Under the pieces are notes generated by a model that had not been told where the DNA came from, did no database searches, and worked only from the letters and a program-made list of their open reading frames with translations. From Paenisporosarcina indica (lineage in GTDB: Bacteria > Bacillota > Bacilli > Bacillales_A > Planococcaceae): 64,000 nucleotides of DNA. Shown here piece by piece: positions 28,337 through 36,050 of this stretch (the stretch's first letter is position 1; the number at the start of each line of letters is the position of its first letter). The stretch lies in contig NZ_MPTA01000002.1 of assembly GCF_001939075.1 (NCBI RefSeq), positions 558,001 through 622,000 on the forward strand, read 5' to 3'. The translations under genes and the position numbers were made by a program.

Positions 28337-28684
28337 CTGAATAAAATTATTTTACACGTAGAAGGGTTTGCTGTTTTAGCGTTAAGTATTTATTTTTACG
28401 GATATAGCCAATTTAGTTGGGTATTGTTTTTTATCTTGTTGTTTTCACCAGATATTTCAATGCTCGGATATTTATTTAATAATAATATTGGGGCTATGCT
28501 TTATAATGTATTTCATACATACATTATATCAATTGGTGTAGTTATCTGCGGACTAATATTAAGTAACGAAACTATTTTGGCAATAGGTTTAATTTGGTCT
28601 GCTCATATTGGAATGGATAGAATGATTGGATATGGATTAAAGTATCCAACAGAATTTAAAGACACTCATTTAAATCGTGTTTAA
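28337..28684 (+). CDS. DUF4260 family membrane protein, probable CTG start
   Basis: The product (about 115 residues) has four hydrophobic helices and the DUF4260 motifs SPDISMLGYL, YNVFHTY, WSAHIGMDRMIGYGLKY and THLNRV. The family function is unknown. GGAGGG lies 7 bases before CTG 28337, and translation from there gives MNKIILHVEGFAVL, matching family N-termini. The frame's upstream ATG at 28244 has no such site. The gene sits between two opposed repeats. Confidence 0.7.
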   Translation: MNKIILHVEGFAVLALSIYFYGYSQFSWVLFFILLFSPDISMLGYLFNNNIGAMLYNVFHTYIISIGVVICGLILSNETILAIGLIWSAHIGMDRMIGYGLKYPTEFKDTHLNRV

Positions 28685-28701
28685 TCAATTGATTAAACAC
28701 G
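28676..28701 (+). terminator. Hairpin over the DUF4260 stop codon
   Basis: CGTGTTTAATCA/TGATTAAACACG is a perfect 12-bp stem that includes the stop codon. The following T-run is interrupted, so termination is plausible but unproven. Confidence 0.5.
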
Positions 28702-28752
28702 TCTGTCTTTCTTATGCAATAAAAGGGCGCGATTGTTTAATATGCGTCTCTT

Positions 28753-28788
28753 TTTTCTTGTTCAACTAACGGGTGCTTTAGTTGAAGA
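28753..28788. repeat. AACTAAC/TTAGTT hairpin repeat
   Basis: TTCTTGTTCAACTAAC and TTTAGTTGAAGAG surround GGGTGC. The arms keep pairing although bases differ from other copies. Confidence 0.75.
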
Positions 28789-28938
28789 GCCTCGGACTCC
28801 TCAGGTAGCTTTTGTTCTCATAGAACTCCCATGAAAAATTATAAAAATGACAAATTTGATAATTGCACATAACATAAACGACCCAGAATAGATTTTCTTA
28901 AAAAAGCTGAGGATTGAGAAAGATTTAATTTAGTTGGC

Positions 28939-28963
28939 GTTATTCTTCCGCTAATTCGGGTAT
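28939..28963 (+). promoter_or_regulatory. Probable sigma-B promoter of the YflT-like stress gene
   Basis: GTTATT (28939-28944) and GGGTAT (28958-28963) are 13 bases apart, close to the sigma-B consensus GTTTAA-N12-15-GGGTAT. It lies 44 bases before the gene start, and the gene is of a general-stress family. Confidence 0.65.
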
Positions 28964-29007
28964 GAGTATAGTAGATTCATAATTATTCGAATAGGAGGAT
29001 GATTTGT

Positions 29008-29502
29008 ATGGATAAGCGTGTAATTGGAGTTTATGACAATGGTGATGATGCTGTTCGGGCGGTTGAGGGATTAAAGGCCCAAGGTTACGACCGAGATGAT
29101 ATATCAATTGTTGCAAAAGACAGGGATGAAGTAGAAGCAGTCAACGCCGAAACAGGCACCAAAACTGAGGAAGGCCTTGCAGCTGGTGCTGCAACTGGAG
29201 GGATTCTTGGCGGAGCAGCAGGTTTATTGGCAGGTGTAGGAGCGCTTGCAATTCCGGGTATTGGGCCAATTTTGGCAGCAGGTCCTATTGCCGCTATGTT
29301 AACCGGAGCTGCAGTTGGTGCTGGTACTGGCGGACTTGCTGGAGCTTTGATTGGCATGGGCATTCCGGAAGATGAGGCAGATCAATACGAGCGTGATGTT
29401 AAAGAAGGAAAGCTGCTCGTATTGTTGGATCCGAATGCAAGAACAACGGATTCATTTGTTACTAATGAATTAAATACAAACTCAGGTACATCAAGATATT
29501 AA
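29008..29502 (+). CDS. General stress protein with YflT N-terminal domain (GSP17M-like)
   Basis: The 164-residue protein has an N-terminal YflT/heat-induced-stress domain (VIGVYDNGDDAVRAVEGL) followed by a long Gly/Ala-rich hydrophobic hairpin (GGILGGAAGLLAGVGALAIP) and a hydrophilic end with PEDEADQYERDVKEG. Relatives are induced by general stress in Bacillus. Start 29008 is chosen because AGGAGG lies 9 bases upstream; ATG 28999 is too close to it. A sigma-B promoter is present. Confidence 0.88.
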   Translation: MDKRVIGVYDNGDDAVRAVEGLKAQGYDRDDISIVAKDRDEVEAVNAETGTKTEEGLAAGAATGGILGGAAGLLAGVGALAIPGIGPILAAGPIAAMLTGAAVGAGTGGLAGALIGMGIPEDEADQYERDVKEGKLLVLLDPNARTTDSFVTNELNTNSGTSRY

Positions 29503-29517
29503 ATATAATAAATTAAC

Positions 29518-29560
29518 AAAAAAACAAGGCCAAACCTTACTGAGGATTGGCCTTGTTTTT
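29518..29560 (+). terminator. Terminator of the YflT-like gene
   Basis: AAAACAAGGCCAA pairs with TTGGCCTTGTTTTT. It lies 16 bases after the stop codon. Confidence 0.9.
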
Positions 29561-29717
29561 ATGGTGTTAAGAATAAACATGTTTATTTGTTAGCATGATT
29601 TTTTTAGAAAGAGAATAATGATCAATCCCTAACTTATATATAAGACATTCTATATCCGCTGAATTGAGGCATTTCGAATGTCGAAACCAAACTATAGTAA
29701 GTTTACTAGTTTTTAGA

Positions 29718-30857
29718 TTAATTTGTTATGTTGATATTATTTGGTTCATCTGCATCTGGAAGACGTAATATATCTTTCGTTAATACATCGCCTGGAGTTA
29801 AAATACTTTCGTAATATTCATTATAATTAATTTCATAAAAATCAGGTTTCTTCTCCCATGCGTCTTTTGGTAGTGTAACAACGAACGTTCCATCGCTTTT
29901 TGGGACAGTTATCTGATAGTCGACGTCTGTGTTTACACCGACTAATACGCCTTTATGAAGTGCTCCTCCGTCATTTGATTCAGCTACAAGTGTTGGTGGC
30001 TCATCCACAATAGTTGTACCTTTTTCTGGTAAGATGATATCTAAGTGAATTCCATCATCATCTGGGAAATAAAAAGCCTTATTATCTGGCAATGTATAGG
30101 TAAGTCCTTTTTCAGGAATATAAACATTTAAATAATGGCTCTCATCATCTTCTGGGATATAGAACATTTCGAAAACACCATTTTTGTCACTCGGGCTCGA
30201 TTTCGTGAAGCCTTCAACACCGTCTCGACGAAGATTGACAATGGCTCCTACAAGGGGTTCACCGTTATGATCTTTTAAAGTTCCACTAATACGGAATTTT
30301 TCAACACCGAATTTAGGGAAAACGTCTCCATCCTTTAACACTACTTTTGCATATACATCCACTAACGAATCGTTTTCTTTATTATTTTCTACCTTGTCCA
30401 CTTTAATTGGATAATAGACAGTTAAATCTTGTTCTAATGAAAGAATTTCATCTTTCATTTTTTTATCAATTTTTTTACCATCAATTGTTGCGTCATCTAA
30501 AGAAGTGATGTGAATCGTATCTTTTTCAACAATGTTTGCGTCAACCGAGATTGAAAATTCACCATTTTTGTCTGTTACCGTTTTACGTTTTTCCGATACT
30601 TGGACAACTGCACCCACAACTGATTTATTATCGTATAAAACTTTTCCTTTAAATGTTTTGTGGTGCTCATTAGATGATCTCCAGTTTTCAGCAAAAAATT
30701 CAGTATGTTCTAATGTAAGAGTAGCTTCTCCATCTGTGTTTCTCTTGTTTTCAATGCCGGCTTCCTCTTTTTCCTTGTTACTTTCAGATTCATCCGTGCA
30801 TGCTGCAAGAAAAATTGCCAGTAAAGATATTAATAAAATGCTTGATAACTTACTCAT
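29718..30857 (-). CDS. Lipoprotein with carboxypeptidase-regulatory-like beta domains
   Basis: The 379-residue product has a lipobox (AIFLAAC, Cys at about residue 19) and two repeated beta-sandwich modules of the carboxypeptidase-regulatory type, each with the pattern G.V....S.VGAVVQVSEKRK and G.PLVGAIVNLRRDG followed by a DKNGEF/DKNGVF turn. Such modules often mediate adhesion or cargo exposure. Start 30857 has TAGGAGTG upstream; the longer frame to 31010 overlaps the neighbour. It lies directly after the PQQ gene on the same strand and is perhaps co-expressed with it by readthrough of the terminator at 30878. Confidence 0.85.
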   Translation of the reverse strand: MSKLSSILLISLLAIFLAACTDESESNKEKEEAGIENKRNTDGEATLTLEHTEFFAENWRSSNEHHKTFKGKVLYDNKSVVGAVVQVSEKRKTVTDKNGEFSISVDANIVEKDTIHITSLDDATIDGKKIDKKMKDEILSLEQDLTVYYPIKVDKVENNKENDSLVDVYAKVVLKDGDVFPKFGVEKFRISGTLKDHNGEPLVGAIVNLRRDGVEGFTKSSPSDKNGVFEMFYIPEDDESHYLNVYIPEKGLTYTLPDNKAFYFPDDDGIHLDIILPEKGTTIVDEPPTLVAESNDGGALHKGVLVGVNTDVDYQITVPKSDGTFVVTLPKDAWEKKPDFYEINYNEYYESILTPGDVLTKDILRLPDADEPNNINITN

Positions 30858-30877
30858 TTTTTCACTCCTATTTATAA

Positions 30878-30917
30878 AAAAAAATAAGAGCAGATGCTCT
30901 CTGCTCTTATTTTTTTG
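30878..30917 (-). terminator. Terminator of the PQQ-type dehydrogenase gene
   Basis: AATAAGAGCAGA/CTGCTCTTATT with a T-run on the minus strand, between the PQQ gene and the following lipoprotein gene. It overlaps the leader of that gene. Confidence 0.8.
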
Positions 30918-30924
30918 TTGCGTA

Positions 30925-32634
30925 TTAGTTATGAGGATTTCCGTCAGTATCCGTTTTTCCTTCTTCCTTGCTTTCGCCCTGTGTTTTATCTCCACCCAAA
31001 GCAAATACATGGACTTGCGGATTACGACCAGCTGACGTGATCATAATATATTGTTTGCCATCTACTTCGAAGATAGATGGTGCAGCTGAAATTGTCTCAC
31101 CAGTAGTTTGGAATTCCCAAACGTTCTTACCAGTAGCGGTATCAAGTGCTTTCACTTTACCACTTAATTCACCATAGAATGATAAACCAGTAGTTGTACT
31201 TGTTAAGCCACCGCGTTGAGGTTCTGGAGTTTCAATTTGCCATTTAATTTTACCATTGTTTACATCAATTGCTGTGATCTTACCAGTAGCAGGCTCATCT
31301 GCAGGTGGTGCGTAAGAAGTACCAAATGCAGCTGCACCTGGAGGTCCTTCTTGCTTCGCCTCTTCTTCGTTACCAGCGACTTTAATGATAGCGCCTTGTT
31401 CAATGGAAGGAATTAAAGCAAGATTTAAATTCGGATCATAAGTATCCGTTGCATAGTTTTGACCGCCTAAGATACCAGGGTAAACCAAAGTACCTTCTGG
31501 AGTTGGTGGTGCGTGATCAATTTTACCAAATGCTACGTTTTCATAAACGGGTTCGCCAGTTGCAGCGTCGTATGCAAACCATTCAGCACCTTTAGTACCA
31601 ACAACAACTAGTTTTTGTTTTTTATCATTCACAGTTGCATTGATAATTGTCGGTGAATCCGCAGTATCATAATCCCATAAATCATGAGAAGTTTGTTGCT
31701 GTGCCCAAATAAGTTTACCAGTATCTGCATCCACTGCTACGACAGAGTTCGTATGTGGGTTTGCACCAGGACGTTTCTCGCCGTAAAAGTCAGGAGCTGG
31801 GTTACCTGCTGAGAAATAAACCATTCCAGTTTCTTCGTCAACACTTGGTTGCATCCAAACAGCACCGCCGCCACCAAATAGACCATCAGCTAACCAATCT
31901 TCTCCTTTTGGAGGAACTGTCCAGAATGGCTCATCCCAAGCAGGTGTTAAATCATCAGATTTTAATGCTAATTCGAAACCGCGAACACCGTTGTCTCCGC
32001 CTGATGAACCGACAAAGATTTTGCCATCATAATAGGTAGGAGCTGTTGTTTCATAATAACCATTTTCAGGAGTTAGATCAGGGTAGAAATCGCTAAGTTT
32101 AACGTATTCAATTGTTTCACCTGTTTTTTGATCGATGGAAGCAACGCCGACATTATTTGTAATAATGAATACTTTGCCATCTGCAACAGCAACCCCGCGG
32201 TTAGCGTTCGGTAAACTAGTGCTTTTTGCATTTTCAATAATTTCAGTAGGTGGTTCCCATTCCCATTTCACATCTCCTGTTACTGCATCAAATGCATAAA
32301 CATAGTTCATGCTTGTAGTAACATAAGCTATTCCATCCACGATAACAGGAAAACTTTGATTCCCTGCTGGAATATCTCCGTTGATATCCTTGAAATTTTT
32401 ACTCCAAACAAGACCTAAATCACTCACGTTATCTTGTGTTATTTCTTTGAAAGGAACGTGACGTGTTAAACCGTAATCATATCCGTTCGTCGGGAAATTA
32501 CCGTACGTTACATCCTCTGTTTTTGTTTCTTTTTCGTTTTTCGTTTCTTTTTTATCATCAGCATCATCAGAACATGCTGCTAAAGCTATTGTCGCAGCTA
32601 AAATAGCCGAACCGAATATATACTTTTTGTTCAT
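30925..32634 (-). CDS. PQQ-dependent dehydrogenase-like beta-propeller lipoprotein
   Basis: The 569-residue lipoprotein (Cys21 after TIALAA) has an eight-bladed quinoprotein propeller with repeated AxDxxTGxxxW blades, for example YAFDAVTGDVKWEWEP. Features of PQQ alcohol dehydrogenases are kept: NRGVAV, GSSGGDNGVRG (near the Ca2+ site), GGGGAVW (stacking Trp), GNPAPD (Asn ligand) and HDLWDYD with the catalytic Asp at about residue 320. The usual vicinal disulphide is absent (the aligned position reads PNANRG). So PQQ binding is likely but not certain. AGGAGGG precedes the ATG by 8 bases. Divergent from the CuA gene. Confidence 0.88.
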   Translation of the reverse strand: MNKKYIFGSAILAATIALAACSDDADDKKETKNEKETKTEDVTYGNFPTNGYDYGLTRHVPFKEITQDNVSDLGLVWSKNFKDINGDIPAGNQSFPVIVDGIAYVTTSMNYVYAFDAVTGDVKWEWEPPTEIIENAKSTSLPNANRGVAVADGKVFIITNNVGVASIDQKTGETIEYVKLSDFYPDLTPENGYYETTAPTYYDGKIFVGSSGGDNGVRGFELALKSDDLTPAWDEPFWTVPPKGEDWLADGLFGGGGAVWMQPSVDEETGMVYFSAGNPAPDFYGEKRPGANPHTNSVVAVDADTGKLIWAQQQTSHDLWDYDTADSPTIINATVNDKKQKLVVVGTKGAEWFAYDAATGEPVYENVAFGKIDHAPPTPEGTLVYPGILGGQNYATDTYDPNLNLALIPSIEQGAIIKVAGNEEEAKQEGPPGAAAFGTSYAPPADEPATGKITAIDVNNGKIKWQIETPEPQRGGLTSTTTGLSFYGELSGKVKALDTATGKNVWEFQTTGETISAAPSIFEVDGKQYIMITSAGRNPQVHVFALGGDKTQGESKEEGKTDTDGNPHN

Positions 32635-32744
32635 ATTGAAAACCCTCCTTATGAGTTTATAATAATGTGTGTAAATCGTCGCATACATATATTACCACAG
32701 TATTGACTATATTACTATAAAATTTCGAAAAAGGTACAATAGAG

Positions 32745-32773
32745 TTGAACTTTTCTAATAAGAACGGTATATT
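32745..32773 (+). promoter_or_regulatory. Predicted sigma-A promoter of the CuA-like lipoprotein gene
   Basis: TTGAAC and TATATT are 17 bases apart, 35 bases before the gene start. Confidence 0.5.
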
Positions 32774-32807
32774 ATAGTAGTTTTAAATTAATGAGGAGGA
32801 AAAAATT

Positions 32808-33239
32808 ATGAATAAGAAATTTTTAAGTATTATTGGCGTATTGTTATTATCTCTAACACTTGCAGCTTGTGGCGGAGAAGAGAAAGTGAAAGAAAAAGAA
32901 ACGCCTGCAGGACAAGTTGAAAAAGAAGATACGAAAAATACAGCTGATGAAACAGGGAAAATAGAACCCACAGGAAATGTTGTGGAAGTAGTTATCAAAG
33001 GAACAAATTTTGATTTTGATACAAAAGAAGTAAAAGTTAAAGCTGGCGACACAGTAAAATTAACATATGAAAATGAAAACGGTGCACATGGTGTTGCTAT
33101 TGACGAATTCGGTGTGGATATTAAAGGCGGAGAATCGACTGAATTTGTGGTAGATCAAAAAGGCGAGTTTGAATTCTATTGTTCTCTATTATGTGGTACA
33201 GGACATGATATTATGGTAGGTTCATTTATCGCTGAATAA
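32808..33239 (+). CDS. Lipoprotein with CuA-type cupredoxin domain (COX2-like)
   Basis: The 143-residue product has a lipobox (TLAAC, Cys21), a charged linker and a cupredoxin domain with all ligands of a binuclear CuA centre: His94 (NGAHGV), then C-x3-C-x3-H-x2-M as CSLLCGTGHDIM (Cys125, Cys129, His133, Met136). No membrane helix or oxidase context is present, so it is an extracellular, membrane-tethered electron carrier rather than an oxidase subunit. It is divergent from the PQQ-type dehydrogenase and may accept its electrons. AGGAGG precedes the ATG. Confidence 0.9.
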   Translation: MNKKFLSIIGVLLLSLTLAACGGEEKVKEKETPAGQVEKEDTKNTADETGKIEPTGNVVEVVIKGTNFDFDTKEVKVKAGDTVKLTYENENGAHGVAIDEFGVDIKGGESTEFVVDQKGEFEFYCSLLCGTGHDIMVGSFIAE

Positions 33240-33240
33240 T

Positions 33241-33268
33241 AAAAAAAGAGCCATTTGCTCTTTTTTTT
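33241..33268 (+). terminator. Terminator of the CuA lipoprotein gene
   Basis: AAAAAAAGAGC/GCTCTTTTTTT immediately follows the stop codon. Confidence 0.85.
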
Positions 33269-33904
33269 ATGATTTTAAACAGATTTCTTTACTTACATCC
33301 ATTACACAATTAAAGTCAATAAAAGAAACGACTTCATCTTTTTCTTCGATGTTTAACATCCTCGTTTTTTGAATTGAGGCAAAAGATTATTTTGTAAGTA
33401 ACCTCTTCTTCAAAAAGTATGATTATTTGCTCTAAATGAATTGCAAACACTTTTAAAATATCTTCCTTATTTTCACATCCCTGGGAACCAATCAATTATG
33501 ACTATTCCTAAAGTGGAATTTTAATACATAGGACACCATTCAATGACAATGGTGTCTCTTTTTTTATACAATCGTAGTGAATAATCTGATTTTCCCCCAT
33601 CAAAGTGGTCCACCCCTGTAATTTCACTAATTAGTTTCAATTCTTGCTTTAACCCGGAAAATTTCCCCCTTTATTCAAGTTCAAGGTGGAATCAGTCGAA
33701 ATAAATAAACCTTTCTGTCACCAATCTTTGAAGACCTTTTCGATTAAATCATTTGATTTAGACGGTATTTCTTTATATCCTTTAGAGGTTTCGGTTCATG
33801 GAAACTATCTTCTTCTTTAGTTTACGAAGAAAAAAGCTACATATTCTCCTTATATGTTTCACTTTCTCAAATAAAGGAAAAAGATAGTCAAGGAGTGAGC
33901 CAAT
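33269..33904. other. Gap without an intact gene
   Basis: This 636-base AT-rich gap contains an orphan terminator at 33531 and the AAGGAGTG leader of the AbrB-like gene. No coding frame was supported. Confidence 0.5.
33531..33567 (+). terminator. Orphan intrinsic terminator
   Basis: GACACCATT/AATGGTGTC followed by TCTTTTTTT is a textbook terminator with no gene upstream of it on the plus strand within 290 bases after the previous terminator. A small RNA or a lost gene could lie upstream. Confidence 0.7.
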
Positions 33905-34204
33905 ATGACCATGGAAAAATACACTTGCAAAGACTTTCCTGTTACTGGAATTTTAAGGATCCCAAAAAAGTTTCAAGTCATATTAGGATTGCAAACAGGA
34001 AGATGTGTAGATATCGCATATGAGGAAAAAATGATCTTCATTCGAAGAGAAAATCCCAAGTCCTTTCACAACAAACGACTAATCTCAGAGAAAGGCTACA
34101 TCAAGATTCCAAAGGAAATCATCGACATTGCCAACATTACTTCGGAGGACGAGTATTGCCTGTATTTAGATGATCTCAATAAACAGTTGGTCGTAAAAAT
34201 ATAA
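33905..34204 (+). CDS. AbrB/SpoVT-like protein with two swapped-hairpin half-repeats
   Basis: The 99-residue product consists of two similar halves, each with the AbrB-type pattern G-x-(L/I)-(R/K)-IPK: VTGILRIPKKFQVILGL at about 12 and EKGYIKIPKEIIDIANI at about 62, each followed by beta-strands. AbrB-type domains normally dimerise by swapping hairpins and bind DNA, so this could be a monomeric pseudo-dimer. AAGGAGTG precedes ATG 33905 by 7 bases. The role is unknown; it may be a transition-state regulator or antitoxin-like protein. Confidence 0.65.
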   Translation: MTMEKYTCKDFPVTGILRIPKKFQVILGLQTGRCVDIAYEEKMIFIRRENPKSFHNKRLISEKGYIKIPKEIIDIANITSEDEYCLYLDDLNKQLVVKI

Positions 34205-34689
34205 CGTTGCACCCTAAGATTAATCATAGGGATTATAAAAACTTCATTCTCATATATTGCACCTTCAATCACGAATGGAACCTTCTAGCTCCTCCAATTA
34301 ATCTGCGTCGTTAGTTCTATAAGAAAAAGTGCCGTTTAACTAGTCCTCCGAAATAAAGAAAAAGAGCCTTAAATTAGGTCCTATTTTAATTGTTATTACT
34401 CAATTAACGAATTTGTTGTTCGAAAATTTCTTCTTTTCGATATAAATAAGTTGCAACTCAATTAATATTTCGCCAATTTACATGGTCATTTTTTACAAGG
34501 TTGCAATATTTTCAGCCGTTCTTTCGATATCTTTAAAAGCATCCTCCAATGGCCAGCATGCTTCATTCTATTTAGGCATTCCAATTCCTTAGAAACCCCA
34601 CTACAAATAGAATGTTATAGACACTGGTTTTTCACGATAAAAAACTCCAGTTATGAAGAATCATGACTGGAGTTTTTGGTTTCTTAATG
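34205..34689. other. Gap without a gene
   Basis: It holds weak hairpins near 34209 and 34366 and the terminator of the gntP-like gene at 34637. Nothing else was seen. Confidence 0.5.
34637..34676 (-). terminator. Terminator of the glycerate operon
   Basis: AAAAACTCCAGT pairs with ACTGGAGTTTTT. It lies 14 bases past the gntP-like stop. Confidence 0.85.
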
Positions 34690-36036
34690 CTATACCATAA
34701 TGAACCAAAGAATCATGGTGACAACAATTGTCGTAATACCTTGTAGCAATGTGGCCATTGTCATCGCCTTGTATGCATCTGTCACTTTCATTCCACTATA
34801 TTGTGTGACAACCCAGAAGAAACTATCGTTCACATGACTAACTGTCATTGAGCCCGCTCCAATTGCCATAACAACCAGTGCTAATGGAATCGCCCCTTCA
34901 ATACCAAGTTGAGGAAGCATTGGCGCTATTAAAGCAGATGTAATAACAAGTGAGGCAGTGGAAGAACCTTGCGCAGTCTTAAGTGCAGCTCCTATTAGGA
35001 ATGGCACCAGTAAAAATAATGCTCCGTTTGCAAGTGCTCCTAAATCCATATTTTGAAGTAATTCTGCGACTCCAGTATTTTTAATAACCGTACCGAATGC
35101 ACCACCGGCACCAGTAATTAGTAGAATTGGAGCTGCTTCTTTTAGTGCTTCCCCAATCCAGCTCGACAATGTTTTTTCACTTAGTTCTGGTAATAATAAA
35201 AATGAAGCAAAGACACCTAAAAATAATGCGACAGTCGGTGACCCTAAGAATTTCAAGAAATTAATCCAGCCACTTTCTCCTCCGACAAGTGCAGCAATTG
35301 AACCGATTCCAATTAGTACAATCGGCAATACAATTGGTAAAAACGATTTGAATGTAGAGGGCATTTTACCAAACGATTTGACGATTTCATCATAATCTAA
35401 CACCAACGCCTCGCGATCCGCTTCTACCTCAATTTTCGTCCCTACTTTTCTCGCCCATAAATAACCAACGATTGTGGCAGGAATTGCAACTAATAAACCA
35501 ATTAATATAATCGTTCCTAAGTAATCTGCTGCCCCAATATTTCCTGCAGCTGCGATTGGTCCTGGTGTTGGCGGAACCAGAACATGTGTCGCATATAACC
35601 CCGTTGCAAGTGCTATTGCCATAGAAGCAATCGTAACTTTTGCCCGTTTAGCTAAAGCCTTTTTTAAGCTAGATAGAATAATATAGCCAGAATCACAGAA
35701 CACTGGTATTGATACAATGTATCCAATTACTGACATAGCAAGTTGTGGGCGTTTCTCTCCAAGAACACGCAAAACCACTTCCGCCATTCGATAAGCTGCT
35801 CCGGACTTTTCTAACACAACACCAATAATGGTCCCCGCTACAATGACTAGCCCAATGCTTGTCATTAAACCACCAAAGCCTGAATTGACATGTTCTACAA
35901 CTGTTAATAGTGGCATACCTGATGCAATTCCCACAAAAAATGCACTAATCAATAACGCTAAAAATGGATGGATTTTAAGTACTGCCGTTGCCAGGACGAT
36001 AAAAATAACACCAAGAAAAATGACTAAAAATAACAT
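34690..36036 (-). CDS. GntP-family permease (probable glycerate/gluconate importer)
   Basis: The 448-residue polytopic protein has about 12-14 membrane segments and the GntP family strings LLISAFFVGIASGMPL, HVLVPPTPGPIAAAG and AQGSSTASLVITSALIAPML. GntP permeases are proton symporters for gluconate, glycerate and related sugar acids. It lies 14 bases after a glycerate kinase gene and shares a terminator, so glycerate is the likely substrate. Confidence 0.92.
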   Translation of the reverse strand: MLFLVIFLGVIFIVLATAVLKIHPFLALLISAFFVGIASGMPLLTVVEHVNSGFGGLMTSIGLVIVAGTIIGVVLEKSGAAYRMAEVVLRVLGEKRPQLAMSVIGYIVSIPVFCDSGYIILSSLKKALAKRAKVTIASMAIALATGLYATHVLVPPTPGPIAAAGNIGAADYLGTIILIGLLVAIPATIVGYLWARKVGTKIEVEADREALVLDYDEIVKSFGKMPSTFKSFLPIVLPIVLIGIGSIAALVGGESGWINFLKFLGSPTVALFLGVFASFLLLPELSEKTLSSWIGEALKEAAPILLITGAGGAFGTVIKNTGVAELLQNMDLGALANGALFLLVPFLIGAALKTAQGSSTASLVITSALIAPMLPQLGIEGAIPLALVVMAIGAGSMTVSHVNDSFFWVVTQYSGMKVTDAYKAMTMATLLQGITTIVVTMILWFIMV

Positions 36037-36050
36037 TCATACACCCTTTC

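Larger units (their letters stand above)
28685..29007. other. Gap between the DUF4260 and YflT-like genes
   Basis: This gap holds repeat fragments (28727-28740 and 28753-28788), then the sigma-B type promoter and leader of the stress-protein gene. Confidence 0.5.

Noticed and set aside
29085-29363. Proline/alanine-rich frame on the minus strand
   Set aside because: It is the shadow of the Gly/Ala-rich stretch of the YflT-like gene.
30532-31035. Open frame of 167 codons on the plus strand
   Set aside because: It is antisense to the lipoprotein and PQQ genes, whose signals and domains are clear.
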